From contig NC_092035.1 of the NCBI RefSeq assembly GCF_042242105.1, positions 5,414,977-5,478,976 of the forward strand: a stretch of 64,000 bases of DNA, in the 5' to 3' direction. The position numbers and the translations under genes were made by a program. Shown in pieces: positions 51,101-63,909 of this stretch. Every line of letters starts with the position of its first letter. Positions within the stretch are counted from its first letter, which is position 1. The stretch is from Pempheris klunzingeri (taxonomy: Eukaryota > Chordata > Actinopteri > Acropomatiformes > Pempheridae). Under the pieces are notes generated by a model. It saw only the letters and a program-made list of their open reading frames with translations, searched no databases and was not told the origin of the DNA.

Positions 51101-54100
51101 AATATGAATCTACAGAATATGAACCCAGAGAGCCTATACCAACACCAATGGATGCATAATCCTCTAATAAAAATATTTAAATCTATTAATCTCTCACTTA
51201 ATCAGCAACATTATCTATCTAATTTACTTTTAAAATATGGACAGCCCATCCCTCCTGTTTTATCTTGTCCTTCGTTTAAAGTGTGCATGTGTTCTGCTTA
51301 TCTTACATTTAATTTGTATCTTATGGCTTTCTATTATAATCTATTATAATTTGTTGACAGGAAACTATGGGAAACTTAGCCTCTCATGCTGATGAACTGG
51401 AAAGATTAGTGCCAAAAATCCTTGACCTAAATGACCTAATCTTCCACCAAATTCCACTGAGATCTCCTTTTTCTGCTTATTGACATAAAAACAAACAAAA
51501 AAAATACCACTAATAAGTAGAAAGACATCCAGTCATCCATACTGATTACCAGTAAACTGTCCCTTACCATCGGGTTTGACCAGCACCTCTTTCTGGCACA
51601 TGTCCTGTACGTTGACGGTGCAGTTGACGATGTACTCCGGCGTGGAGCAGTCATTGTGCTTCATCTCCTCACACTGGTAGCACTGGATCTGAAGGGCATC
51701 TCCTGCACCACGCAGCAGGGCAAGAATGCAAGATATTCAATCATTAGTGTGCAGACATGATTGAAGACTGAAGAATGTGGAGTTATCTAGATGAATACCA
51801 AAGACACCAATCTTCACAACATCAGAAATTAATTTGGTTTAAGCAACATCTATTGATTGTCCAATGTAGAACACGGTTTCTCTGAATTTTGGAAAATAGA
51901 CACAAGATTTGAAGCACAAATGTTTGTAATGTGCAGAGCTTACAGATTACGCCTGTAAGTCTTACGGGGAGTCAACACAGGGAGCGAGATGTCAGCAACA
52001 CGTGAACAACGCGTCAGTGAAACTGGAGTGGGACAGTTTTGAAAGTCATTGTAGCTGAAAGTCTTAGTTTTGATGTCAGCTACCACGGAAGAAACTGACA
52101 GGGTTTGTATGCAGCCTATTGATTCATTGACGTTATTTCCACAGACGGCTTGGGAGCCTTGATCAATCAAGGTAGATATGATTGATTAGTGAAAAACACA
52201 TGTACAGCGTGACATTTGTGTAACTCTGTGTGCATTCAATGACAAAAACTTGAAGCTAAAAAAAGCGAAAAAAAAGAAAAGAAAAGAAAAACACAGATGA
52301 AAATGGATGTGTATCTGTTCCGTGAGGTACGAGTGGTGCTTTCAATGCGGACTGCCCATCGCGTACAGTAACTTTAACAGGAATAGTTCAGCATTTTGGG
52401 AAATATGTACATTTGCTCTCTTGACGAGAATTAGATGAGAAGATAGACGCTCTCATGTCTGTAATGTAAACATGAAACTACAGTCAGCAACCAGCTCAGC
52501 TTAGTTTAGCACAAGGACTGGAAACAGGGGGAAACAGCAGGCTTGATTTGTCCGAAGTTAACAAACTAGAGTAAAGAATAAAGACACAAAGTGCAATGTC
52601 ATCTTCTCTATCTTCTGCACAGTGTTGTGACATTACACCGGCTAACAGAAGACAAGTGCTGAGGTTTTGTGTCTTCACAAAAGCACATGTCCTTTGCCAG
52701 AGTCGAATCCTTTCGGCTTTTATATCGACTGTCTCAAGAGTGTCAACAGAGAGGTTGTAGATTCACACAATGAAGTGAGAATTGCTGTAAAGAAACAGAA
52801 AAAAAAATCTGTGGTCCCTTTAAATTTGATTTCAACCCATGGATTTTTACAGGTGATGAAGCTCCATTTGCAATACAGGAGGTCTTCATGCACGTCGCAG
52901 AGAAGCCTCACATGAATTTCCATCCCAAGATGATAAAACCGGGAGTGTCTGACTGCTTCCACGTCCACTTCTTTGCAGCTTTCGCAAATTTAATCTGATG
53001 CTTCTTAGGCGGCGTGGATGAGCCTTTCTCAATGGAGAAATAGATAAAGAATATCATGCTGTCAGTTTTGGTTAAATCTGCAGCTTAGTACTGTTTAAAT
53101 GGCAGTTACTTGGGACATGGAAATCAAATGGTCTCAGTCTTAAGATCAAAAAGAGACAATTTTAAGAGACAAAATGCTTGCTGTGTAATATCCCTGTGCG
53201 ATGCACATGACATATTTTCACTGGCATCACGGTCCATAAGTCCATTCATTTTTCTGAACATCTGAATGGGAGCTGAGAAGGAAAAATGCTCACAAGAAGT
53301 TCTCAATTACTGATAATTACATAACTCTGTTTTAATTGGTGCACTGGATTGCTGATAACATACCTGCCAGGTTCAATTAGTATGTCTAAGATATCATCAT
53401 CATCACAATGGCAGCATCACAGAGAGGCGTTCAACTCCCACAAGCGCCCCTGCTCTTTCCTTTCTTCACGTCTTTCTTTCTGTCTTTCCTAAATATTCAA
53501 CACAGGCTTTCCATCCCCACTGACATATATTAGTGGTGTAATTAATAAAATGGCACCAAACATTAATCTCAGCTCCAACAGCGCCATCAAACGCATCTGA
53601 TAAAGGTCCACATGTAACATCACAACCCCCAGCCTAATTACTCCAAACCAAGCAAATGCCTGAAACCTCCATCCATCACCTGGAAGGACTCTGTGATAAC
53701 TAGGAACTTTCTTATTTTGGGGAATATCAGTCACACCGGAGGGCAAAATCCAGCTCCTAAACACAGCTTATCAATCAGAGGAAATTGCTCTAAATCTATT
53801 TGTTTCTTTTTTGCCACCACAGAAAAGAGAGGATGATAAGAAAAAGAAACCAAATCCTTCACAGCTTCTGCATTCAGGTGGAGAACAAATGCAAAAACCC
53901 ATATCTTTAAATCACAGCTCCATTTACTATAATCACTCTAGGCGCTACAAAACAGCAAATGAATAATACAAATCAGACACAGGTGTAGGAACAGACCCTG
54001 ATACTCCAAAAAGAGCAAAATGGCACAAAAAAAGGCAGCATCTTCACTGCTGCCTTTGCCAGCACTCATACAAGCAAGAAGAAAACCCATTCAAAGAAAA

Positions 54101-54737
54101 CGCTCCTACTAGAGAAATAGAAAGAAGCAGCTCTTGAGTGATAATCGCAGGTTTGAGGATGTTATTAGCTTCAGTCCAGCCAAGCACTGCTGCCTCAGCG
54201 CGCAAACCCGGCACCAAATACACATCGTGCTTCTTAATTACTGCCCATTATTTCTCCTTGTGCCATAAATTAATCCAAAAGAAGAGAAAGGCAGTCAGTA
54301 AATGTTGTGTTGTATTCAGATCAGACTTCATGTACGCGGAGAAAAAGACTTTCCAAAAATGGCAACAGTTCTTTATCATTATTATTATCATTATTATTAT
54401 TATTATTTAATGGCATCAAAATAAAGTCGTAAACATTTAGGTACAGTATATCCCAAGATTAATTCATTAAAAATATCTTTACCACGGATGCAACACATGT
54501 AAATCATCTTACTTTTTGGAATATTTCATTTCCCCTCTTTTACGCACGAATGTAGATACAATCGTCTTTAATTCTAATAATCTCTTTTGCACATAACACG
54601 ATACAAGCACTTGCTTTTGTTGCATTTCAAACTGTCTCCTCACGCACGGGCTGAGATTGGGTCGCAGTCTTTCCAACTCGCACCTTACCTGCGTCGAGAA
54701 AGACTCCGAATAAAGTCGCAAGAACGAGAAGACGCAT
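48190..54737 (-). CDS. lypd1: Ly6/PLAUR domain-containing protein 1 (Lynx2-like, GPI-anchored)
   Basis: Three coding exons: 54,689-54,737 (signal peptide), 51,568-51,702 and 48,190-48,437, all with GT-AG borders and phase-1 junctions, giving 143 aa against 141 in human LYPD1. The precursor starts MRLLVLATLFGVFLDAG, a signal peptide. The mature part begins near ALQIQCYQCEE and carries the three-finger cysteine pattern with twelve cysteines, including CISCCNTPLCNG at the domain end and an NCT glycosylation sequon. A basic and Ser-rich linker is followed by a hydrophobic tail (PLLLFLIFLLPLLTLLP) expected to direct GPI attachment. LYPD1 is a neuronal toxin-like prototoxin that modulates nicotinic acetylcholine receptors at the cell surface. 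The ATG is the first in frame and has A at -3. Introns are about 3.0 and 3.1 kb and contain several repeats. Confidence 0.95.
49442..49570 (-). mobile_element. LINE-type 3'-tail fragment in lypd1 intron 2
   Basis: The minus strand reads CAATGGGACTTCCTGGTTAA ATAAAGGTAAAATAAA, a recurrent 3' terminus of teleost non-LTR elements ending in a TAAA-type tail. No coding part remains. Confidence 0.6.
49770..50013. mobile_element. Fish non-autonomous element ending TATATGCAGTCTATGG
   Basis: The right end ACACTTTATATGCAGTCTATGG is a near match to the CATAGACTGTATATA-type terminus of a repeat common in fish. The interior (GGCAGCGGACG, TTTTGGCTTCATTTTTGTAC) also fits that family. The left terminus is degraded. 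It lies in lypd1 intron 2. Confidence 0.5.
52378..52600. repeat. Teleost interspersed repeat in lypd1 intron 1
   Basis: The ordered blocks GTTCAGCATTTTGGGAAATA, TTAGATGAGAAGATAGACGC, TCTCATGTCTGTAATGTAAA, CAGCTCAGCTTAGTTTAGCA and GACTGGAAACAGGGGGAAAC are diagnostic of a repeat family frequent in fish. A partial copy is at 20,456-20,595. The class is not certain. Confidence 0.7.
54377..54408. repeat. (ATT)n microsatellite in lypd1 intron 1
   Basis: Imperfect trinucleotide repeat of TTA/ATT units, about 280 bases inside intron 1 from exon 1. Confidence 0.9.
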
Positions 54738-54970
54738 TCTCTCCCAAATGACGCTCGGAGGGGAAACATCCGACCAAAGCAGCTTGTTCAGGCCGAGGCA
54801 TGGAGGACGGAGCGCGGCGGAGGAAGCCCCGACAAGGATCCGCTCATCCTCTCTGCTGGCTGAGGTGAGAGCAGAAAGCTCCGCAAAGTGAGAGTCTCCT
54901 CTTCCAGCGCAACTGGACACAATTCCAGAGCGCGGAGACCATAAAGCGCACCACGTGACGGCAGCTCATA
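54738..54970 (-). promoter_or_regulatory. lypd1: lypd1 5' UTR and proximal promoter
   Basis: A CpG-rich stretch just upstream of the lypd1 ATG, giving way to AT-rich sequence by about 55,000. CACGTGAC at 54,952-54,959 is an E-box overlapping a CRE-like TGACG half site. The transcription start cannot be fixed. Confidence 0.45.
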
Positions 54971-55812
54971 GTTGGCGTTTTCATATCTCCGTCATGCAGT
55001 TGGTTTTCATGCACTGATTACAAAGAAATCATGATATTAAACATGTAGTTTATAGATATTAAGCATTTTTTTTTCCTTCTGTGATGTTACTGGGGTGTGA
55101 TAAGTCCAGTGAATGCGTATTCACATGAGACCACCTCTGTTCCCTTTTCATATAAAACCCCAATAAAATCAGGACTTTACAGTGCCTGTGCGTAATAGCT
55201 TACAGTATAATACTTTATCGTGTCATATGGTGACAGTAAAACATTTTTGTTTTCATTCTTATTCCAGAAGTATTTTATGACTTCCAGCCTATAATGAGTT
55301 TGGCTGTAGGAGTTTTCAAGTGTTTCTAAACATTTACGTCCCATTTATGTTGCTGTGGTGATGCATTTACTCAGGTTTTTCCATTCCCCTAATACATATT
55401 GCTATGATAATCCAATAATAGTCATCCTTGACTTTATTGACCTTTTTATTAGCTCCTCTATAGGCTGCTCCCTCCATAATAGATTAGTGCGCATCTAAGA
55501 TGTGTTATAGCCTCTTATTGTTGAGCATTCTACCTGTAGGCTGTAGGCAATTTCACATTTCACTTAATGCATGGAGGGGCAGATACAGAGAGGAAGCAAA
55601 TTAATTGCGTTTATTTATACGCACATAATTACCCATCAAGGGACTAATGGCTCCAAATCCCTCTCCAAGCGCAGTCTCGCAGCGAACTGTCGCCTGCTCT
55701 GAGCTTCAGATCCTGCTGACAGATTGCGAGTGGGAAGCAGTGATTACACGCGATGCCCTTGGGGTGAAATATTCAGGGTTTTTCTCTCTAAACCTTTATT
55801 TCCACGATGAAA

Positions 55813-55840
55813 GAATGAATGAATGAATGAATGAATGAAT
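55813..55840. repeat. (GAAT)7 microsatellite
   Basis: Seven exact tetranucleotide units. A (CA)n run follows near 55,891-55,909. Both lie in the spacer between lypd1 and the nckap5-like gene. Confidence 0.95.
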
Positions 55841-57620
55841 CACCTGGCGCGTCCGCTTATGTACGTATGAGGACGCGCACAATACATGCGCGCACACACA
55901 CACACACACCTTGCAGCTCAGTTTGAAATAGGAAATAGTTTCTCGTATTTATTTAGGAAATAGTTACATAAAATATAGCATTAAAGTCTGGTGTAACAGA
56001 CAAAATTGCACACAGAAATAACATTAACAATAACATTAATAATAATTATAATAATAATGATAATTACCAAAGTAACACTGCTGGTAACCATTTCTCTTTA
56101 CAAAGGAACCAGGAACATTTAAGGAGAGAGGTGAAGCATGACAATCACACTACAGTCTGACAGTACAAAATGTGGGTATAAATACTGGACATCTAGAAAA
56201 ATACACAAGTCCTCTTCAGACTCTCTTCATACAATATTGACAGTTTCATAGAAAAATTGAAACACACAGTCGGCTCTGTTGATTAGCACCAGCTGGTCCA
56301 ATTCCAGATAGAGATTTGGCATAACTTCACCTAAAGTTCAAATATGTCTTTAAAATAAAGTGATAAAATATTTTAGTATTAGCTCTTACTGATCAAAATA
56401 AAGTTGTTGGTTTTTTTTTAAACAAGAACCCCTAAAGAATTCCATAAGAAACAGCAGACTTAAAACCTTGGTTGAATGATTGGCAAACAATTTACATCTT
56501 TTTTTGTTTTTTTTCTCATTTGCATATATCAATCAGCAATGCCCGTTCTGATATTAACTTATAGCAGTTTCTATATACAACATAATATACAACTATGAAA
56601 GGAAAACTGAGGTCTGGAGAGTTCAGGTATGCTATGCTACATGAGACTATGTTTGGATTCTGGATTTTACATCTGGAACTCAAAAAAAAGCAAAACATTA
56701 CTGAGTGTTATTTGTATTTGTCAACAATTTCCTGATGGCTGCATTTTAATTCTTACAATCTACATTAGTCCAGTATGTTCCCTGAGCTACCAACAATGAC
56801 ACGGGTTGCATTCAAGCCACAAAGTTGGTTTTTTTGCTGTACTGGTATACCAGTCAGACACTGAAAAATCATCTTATTAATCAATGTACCACATGGAAAC
56901 ATAATATGGGTTGGCTTCAGTTGACATCATTAGATAATCTGTTGCTAAGAATTAGTTTTGTTAGGTGAATGTTTTACAATTTTCTGTTTTGTTTGCCGTT
57001 ATTGGCGGCATAACTGCTTAAAATAACACATAAAGACAAGATTGGCAACAGATTTTACCTTTAAAATGAGTTAAAATTAATAAAATTGAACAATACTTTA
57101 AATCCTGTTGTGATTTGCGACGTAGTTTTAAAAATATTGCTTCAAAAAGAAGTAGACAAAGATGAACCAAGTGGATTATTATAGTTGTGATTCCACATGG
57201 GCAACTTTTGGGAAACTTCAATGGGCAACGTACTTAGCAGCAAACATAAAATGACACCTTAGGTTTAAATCTAGTTTCCTAGCAAACAGGAATGCAATTA
57301 AAGCAACAATTTTGTTGCAACTACACGCCAATGTTGCCCATCGGCTTGGCTCCCAGAAGACGCCCTGCTTATCACTGCTTGAAGAATCATTCACTTTACA
57401 CTCCTTATAACTTTGTACAATATTTGTTACAGTGCAATGATAAGACGTTCCCCAGCATGGGGAAAAGATTACTAAAAATTGCAATGAGACAACGTTGTGT
57501 GTTACTGTCCAGCCCACCACACCCACAGTCAAACTATTAAAAGTCCTGGTTCGGTGTTTGGGTCGAGGTCTCCACTAAGTGCTTCATGTTGAATGTAGGA
57601 CAGGGCTTCACCTGTTGCGG

Positions 57621-57942
57621 CAGGGCTGTAGTCAAGGCCATGTTTGTCCAGTCTGAGTCATTTCCAAGATTAGATGAAAGTGGAACTTGACTCAAGACCA
57701 AAGCCAGAGCAAATGAAGTCCTTCCTTGAGGGCATTGTTTACTGTGTGAGAGGTCTCAAGGTTCAACAGAGATGGAAATCTCGAATTCTACTCCACCCTC
57801 TACTGCACCCTCCAACATCCAAACAAAAGAATTCAAAAAGGAAAGAAAACATTGGCTAAGAACTTTGCACGTCTGAGATGTCATAGGAGTGGCCTGAAAA
57901 CCAGACTCAAGACGTAGACTGGACTCTTGCACTACAGCCCTG
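57621..57942. mobile_element. hAT-like miniature element with CAGGGCTGTAG ends
   Basis: The left end CAGGGCTGTAGTCAAG and the right end CTTGCACTACAGCCCTG are inverted repeats with one extra base, and the similarity continues inward with TCCAGTCT and GAGTC blocks on both sides. Length is 322 bp with no coding capacity. I recognise CAGGGCTGTAGTCAAG as the terminus of a teleost non-autonomous DNA transposon, probably of hAT type. No clear 8-bp target duplication remains. Its right end lies 18 bases from the nckap5 stop codon. Confidence 0.7.
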
Positions 57943-57960
57943 CCTTCTTATTCATTGCCC

Positions 57961-58266
57961 CTACACGTCGTTGGAGCCCTGACTGGTGCAGGAGGAGAAG
58001 CTGTCGTACAGCGAGTCACTAAGGGAGCCCACGGGATCTGCCCCGGGCTTGCTTGAGAAGCTGGAGGAGGAGGGTTCGTCCACCTTACAGCAGTCCTCCG
58101 CGCTCTTCCCCGCATCAGCGTGGCAGCCAACTCTGCGGCTGCCTAAGCCTGCGTCCGGGTACAGGCTGCTGCTGGTGGAGCTGCTGTGATTCAGCTTGTT
58201 CAGGGACTCCAAAGAGAAGTCCGGCTGGTTTTCACTGACAGCCGTCTTCTCCATAGGAACCTCCTT
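57961..58266 (-). CDS. nckap5: Terminal coding exon of NCK-associated protein 5-like gene (partial)
   Basis: The acceptor TCTCTGCAG sits at 58,267-58,275 on the minus strand. The exon is open in phase 0 for 101 codons (beginning KEVPMEKTAVSENQ) to TAG at 57,961-57,963. The product is very Ser-rich and hydrophilic, with SLESLNKLNHSSS and SGSL-like runs, and ends SDSLYDSFSSCTSQGSNDV. I take that to be the conserved C-terminus of NCKAP5, an NCK-binding, microtubule-associated protein. The position supports this: in human NCKAP5 lies immediately upstream of LYPD1 on the same strand, as here. The other exons would lie beyond 58,266, mostly outside the window. The identification rests on C-terminal resemblance and synteny. 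Confidence 0.75.
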   Translation of the reverse strand, partial: KEVPMEKTAVSENQPDFSLESLNKLNHSSSTSSSLYPDAGLGSRRVGCHADAGKSAEDCCKVDEPSSSSFSSKPGADPVGSLSDSLYDSFSSCTSQGSNDV

Positions 58267-61200
58267 CTGCAGAGAGAAAAGGAAGACACATCAATGAAGA
58301 GCACAAACATGTTCATTTATGGCAAAGTGTGATTTGCTGAATCTTGACTCATAGTAAATGAATTTCCAGTCTGTGTAACTCCACACTCACTTTTGTTAAT
58401 TTGACAAATACGCAATGAGAAGCACAGAAATAAATCTAACATTACACCATGTAGTTCATCTTGTTTGCAGCATTGTGCTGCAAAGCAATAAGGCCGGCGC
58501 CGCATGAGAGCATGACAGTGATCTATATTGAGATTTTTATCACACTCAAGGAACAAATGTATGTCTTGGGTGTTGGCAGGCTTGCATCTCTGAGCATCTG
58601 GGCTCACCCACTCTCCTGTTATATTAAGTTCGTTGTATGATGTATTATTTGTTTTTGTACAGCCTTTGGCGGTCTGCTGTATAAATTAGCATAGCCAGAA
58701 ATATGTTACTCAGGGGAAATGTTTGAACGTGCTAATGATTAAATGTGACCACATGTGCTGTGATTCATGACAGTTCAAAGGGCATTAGAATTTAAAAGTG
58801 TTATTATTGTTGGTCTTATCAGTGGCCCATATCGTGTCTCCACATCTGAGCCTGTTGGCCTTTCAAGGTTACATGCCTTTAGGCAACTCGGCGGTGATAA
58901 AAACCCAAAAACAAAAGTTCAAAATCCTGCATTAACCAGCTGCTTCTTTGGTACTTCATGCTTAAATTATTGTCACATGACCCAATGCCACATCATCGCT
59001 AATGACCCACGAGTCAAATTCTGTCTACAGAGGAAAGCAAAACCAGCCATAAAGCTAAAAATAGTCAGTTGTCGTTTATGGCGTACTGAGTGCTTGAGTT
59101 AAGTATGTGATCTCTACTGTATGTCTCAAAAGGCACTTTAAGGAGCTAGTTACTGTAGCAATCAGCATCAAAATCCCTCCTTAGAGCTGTAAACAAAACT
59201 CCCTGGGTAGCTGCATTTTCCTCCAGCAACTCCAGCCTGGGAGAGCAATTATCTACATAGGTATTTGTGTATCCGACAGTATAATAACTGGAGGGTCCAG
59301 GCAACCTCTAGGGATGCTTCCTGAAACATTTAGCTTTTTTGCTTCAAGGTGTATCTCCCCTCAGACCTAAGCCCAGAACTACTTCCCACAAGAAGCATGA
59401 ACACATAAACTCAGCTGGAACAGCAACATAACCCAGAGTGCTGTTATAGTGGTAAACATTTCTACATGTTGGTACTGGAACCTGCAGGAATTCTTTGATC
59501 TTGCAAGTTGTCAATTTTCCATGAGTCTCTGGACTCATGACTGATATGCTAATGTTAAAGAAGACCAAAGAAACCAGGTCTGCACATATGGACTCATGTA
59601 AGCCTTTGAACATTACAAATACTGTAGGCAAGTTTCTTTAAACAATAATTCTGTACAGTACTGTATATATTGCAGTACAACAGTCTATCGTCTGCATATT
59701 ATTAAGGACTACAAATAAAGTTCTAATGTCTATTGTTTTGTATGTTTCTTTTTAATTTGAAGAAGGTTAGGGTTAGGGTTAGCATTTGCATTTGTCATCA
59801 CTAATTTTAGATCTAATTTAGATTTGACTGTTAGCAATGGTCTGTTAACACATCTGTAGTTCCTTTCACCGAGTAGGAAAATCCTGAAACTGTGCTGTAA
59901 TCTAACATCGCCTAACCTGCTACTTTGCTGGATTTTCCATAATGCCATCTGACAAGTTTTACAAAGGCACAAAGTTTTTGCATTCAGCTGCGAGGCTGCA
60001 TGTGTAGGTGGAGAGAATAAAAACAATAGTGATTGTTGTTCTCAGTCCTGTTCCTCATGGGCCTTAAGCCTTGTTGGCTTCCTCTCCTACAAGCTAGTTA
60101 ATTGCATTCACCTGCCAACCCAGGTGTAAACTATTCTGTGGCAAGAATGAAACCAGGAGGGCTCAGAGCCTGGAGAGGAGAACTACTGGTAGTGTGCAAT
60201 AGAAGCAAACAAACTGGAAGACATGAAAATCCTGCTTATTCTCTCAAAATATAACATATCTAGTGCATTTAACTCTGGTTTATTGAGGCTTCAGCTGAAA
60301 AGAAGATAGTTCTTGCTTTAAAAATGTGGGAATCTTGTGTACTTTATATAAGTCACATTTTCTTCAAAATTTTAGCAGTTTCACTCAAAAGCTAACCCTA
60401 AAAAATCATCTCATGTGATAATGGCATAGTTTGATGCAGAATCAGTCTTCCACCCTAAAATCCCTCTGAATCCAATTAATGTGCACTTTTTTGACCTTTC
60501 GAAGCAGGCACAACCGTAATAAATTTGCAAAGAAGTTGTTAAAAGAAAATGAGCCCAAAGGTAACATTTGACTCATGTATGATATATAATGTTGAGTGGG
60601 TTCATGCTGGTGAGCCCAAATTAAGCACAGGCATTGAATGCAGATTAGACTTGTTGAATTTTACTTCCTCCACCCACACATCTCCGTTCATAACGTCACT
60701 GTTTTGATGTGAACCATGAAAATTGACATTTTATGGCCTTGGGAAACACGGGGAGCGCATGATGTGATGGGGATCAGTGATTAGTGGAGCTCTGTGACAG
60801 TGAGGAACAGTTAGGTCTGGACTCTCTCAGCCAGCCCCGCCCCTCCCCATATATCTCATTTTGGTCAGAAACGAGAAGAAAAAAGGAATGGCTGTCTTAT
60901 CGCTGATTGGATTTGATTTTGGAGGAACACAATTACCAGCAGATCGAACCCTTCTGGTGTAGATCTCTCCAACACCTGCGGGTTCAGCCAAAATGATGGC
61001 TGCACACATAACAGAGGCTGCAGGCTGATGTCTCAATGAGAGCTTCCCACTTGAAATCACGAGGGGCCAAATCGGCAATTGGTTCTGCATCACATGTCAG
61101 TAATGGGATGTCTAAACTTGAATTCAGTAGACCTGCTCACTACAAAAGCTTATTGAAAGCGTCTTTCATTGTGACTTTAGCGAGACATATTTTTCTGTTC

Positions 61201-63880
61201 TTTTCTATCGTTATGTATTTTTCTCTCTTTACCTCGATGTTCTCTACTTGTACAGATGGTAAAATATTGTGCTTTAGGGTTATAACTCTCTTAGTCTAAA
61301 TGAAGTGAAATGTCTTTTTTATACTATTCATGGTCTGCATTTTTTCTACCATTCATCACACTTACATTCAGTCTATTTGTAGTAGTTTTATTGGCAGTGG
61401 TGAGTCCCCCTGCATACCCTGTGTAACCCCTAAATACAAGGGATACACAGGAAATGAGGCACGCATGTAATCTACTGTGAGTGTGTTTAATTGATATCAG
61501 ACTCACTGTTTAATGAGCAGCCTTTACACTGTGTCAGAGCTGCATGAAGCTACTGTGAAACAGAACATTCCCTATCTTCACATTGAAAGCATTCAACACA
61601 ACAAAACACAGAGCAGTCGGAGGAAATGCAATGTCGTGGTCATTGAGGTTAGTTACACACACACACACACACACTGCACAGCTCCAACCTCCAAGCAAGA
61701 TAACCAATTTTACTCTGTTGTGTGGAAAACTATTGGCATATGCAGCATGAAAATATATTGCAGATTAAATTATTTTCAATTGCATTCTTTATCAAAACAT
61801 AGTGTGTTTGGTTGGCTGCACTCTAAATAGTTACACCAATTCCTCTTCTGTTGTACTTCTAACAAAGTATCTGCTCAGAGAGTGAATGCTGTACTATAAA
61901 ACCATACTTATTACCACGGCATGGAAAGGAAAACTTTACCATAGATACTGTAATGCTTGTCATTTTTTAATACTTGAAAAGAATGTGATTAGCTCACTCT
62001 CGCACTTTAGTTGGAGGGGTTTGGACCCAGTGAAGAAATTGCATTATAAAGCTGACCAGCAAGTACCACATCTTGATTGAAAAAACAAAAACCATGTTTA
62101 AAAAGTGTGTTCTATGACCAGAGAGCTCCCTTTGTAATGACAGCAAGATGTACAATCTTAATATACAATGTATATTATACTTAATCTGAATTGTGTCCAT
62201 GATATTGTGTAGACTAATTTTGATTCAGAATTTAATTTACAGTGGGTGAAATGATGGTAAAAAAAACATGTAAATTAATTTGTTTACTGTCTCAGAATAT
62301 GTGCCGTCTTCATTGTAAATAACTTTACAATCACAGGCTCTGGGTCTGTTCCTTCTGACTCTTGTATCATGCTGCCTAGCAATGCTATCAGTCTGACAGC
62401 ACATATTCCTACTGTTGATACTTATTTGTGCCCCGATATGGTTTTGGTCATCGAGCAGCCCTATTTCAAATTATGGTACATGTCAACTGAAATGTTCTCT
62501 CTGCCTCGCCATGTAATCATTGCTCAAGGTAACAAGCTGTTGCACACTCGGGGAGATGCTGTGCATGCTGATTTGTTGTATACTGGTTTAGGACTCAGGT
62601 CACATAAACCCCAGGAATCCCTCTAACTTCACAGATGCTACGTCTTGGCATAAAGTTATTTTCCTGCAGCAAATTTCTTTTTACATTATGCAGACAAAGG
62701 ATGGAGAAAAAGTGAAGCAGGAAAGGAATGACAAAATGAGAAAAGTTAGTTTGGGAAGGGAATTCAAAGAAAACAAATGGAAGGACGGGGGAGAACTGTT
62801 TAGAACAAAAGCGGGAGAAGTCAACTGAGAAGAGCACACAAAGTTGAGTTGTATGGGAGACACAGAAATAGAGAGAGGCAAAACTGAAAGGAAGACGAGG
62901 AAAGACACGTGGGAGGAAGAGAGACTGTGAGGAAGGAGAGGATAGAAGGAGAAGGGGGCGGGGGCCGCCGTTAGCAGGGCTGTCAGGTGCTGTCAGGATG
63001 ATGAATGGGAGGCCAGAGCGGGCTGTGAGGGCTCTGATGGGAGCCGCTGAGCTTTACATCACTCTCCTGAGTGTTTGTGAAAGGTTATTAAAGGCGCTTA
63101 AATCACCGGGCTCTGACACAAGCCCGCTACCAGCCACCAAACTTCCCCAAACTGCCGCCGATGAGAACGTCACCTGACTCAAACGACACAAAGGAAAAGC
63201 CGCCGCAAAGGTACGGGCGTGCACTGAGAGGGGTGAGGAGGTGATGACACACAGATGGATTGTCTTTTTCAAAGGAATAATGTAGGGTAAATGGGTTCAA
63301 CAGCAGTCATCCATCATTATGGCTGATTCACAGCTCAGGAATGAGGTTACTGTCCAAATTCATATAAACTTTGACTTAGAATTAAAGCATCATACCTGTT
63401 TGTAACATAGAAACTGGAAAATGACAATTTCAAGTATCCATAAGGTCAAGTTAAGGTTCTTCATTCTATGGCAGGAACCTCCCCAATTCTGTCTTGTCTT
63501 AAGATACAGACACTTATCTCTAGAACGTTCTTGAAGTCAGCTAATATCCTTTGGAGATAGGTTGAAATATTCTTACTGTGCTGGCAGATTTCTTCACTTA
63601 ACAAATAAGCTGTGTAGGGGTTCAGTATGTCATATCATTTTGGTGGAGGAGACATTTAGATCTATCATAAAAAGTCATAAGAAATACCTCAAAGCTGTAA
63701 ATGTATGTAGTTACTCTCCACCACAGCTTGCTCGGACAGAACAGGACTAGATGCCAGGTTGTTCTGGGAGCTCCACTCTTGACCTCTCATTTTTTACTAT
63801 AGGCTACCACCTTACCCTCGGAAAAGCCTACTGCATCCAATTAATTGACAGACAGGTCTGAGGAGACAGACACAGCTTCG
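58267..63880. other. Probable last intron of the nckap5-like gene
   Basis: No coding exon could be supported. It contains a possible degraded repeat at about 60,035-60,190, a short TTAGGG-type run at 59,766-59,781, a (CA)n run at 61,655-61,674, an octamer at 59,784-59,791, a purine-rich stretch at 62,690-62,960 and a GC-richer patch at 62,950-63,230. If the nckap5 assignment is right this is intronic and transcribed on the minus strand. Confidence 0.45.
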
Positions 63881-63909
63881 TTGGTTGTGTTTTGTCTCTT
63901 GCATGTCAG

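Larger units (their letters stand above)
55610..57960 (-). other. nckap5: Probable 3' UTR of nckap5-like gene
   Basis: The interval follows the nckap5 stop and has no other gene. AATAAA hexamers on the minus strand occur at 55,948-55,953, 55,795-55,800 and 55,610-55,615, so a UTR of about 2.0-2.35 kb is plausible. It contains the miniature transposon at 57,621-57,942 and an octamer at 56,518-56,525. The left limit is a guess. Confidence 0.4.

Noticed and set aside
59766-59781. Interstitial telomere-like TTAGGG run
   Set aside because: Fewer than three units; too short to indicate a fusion point or telomeric origin.
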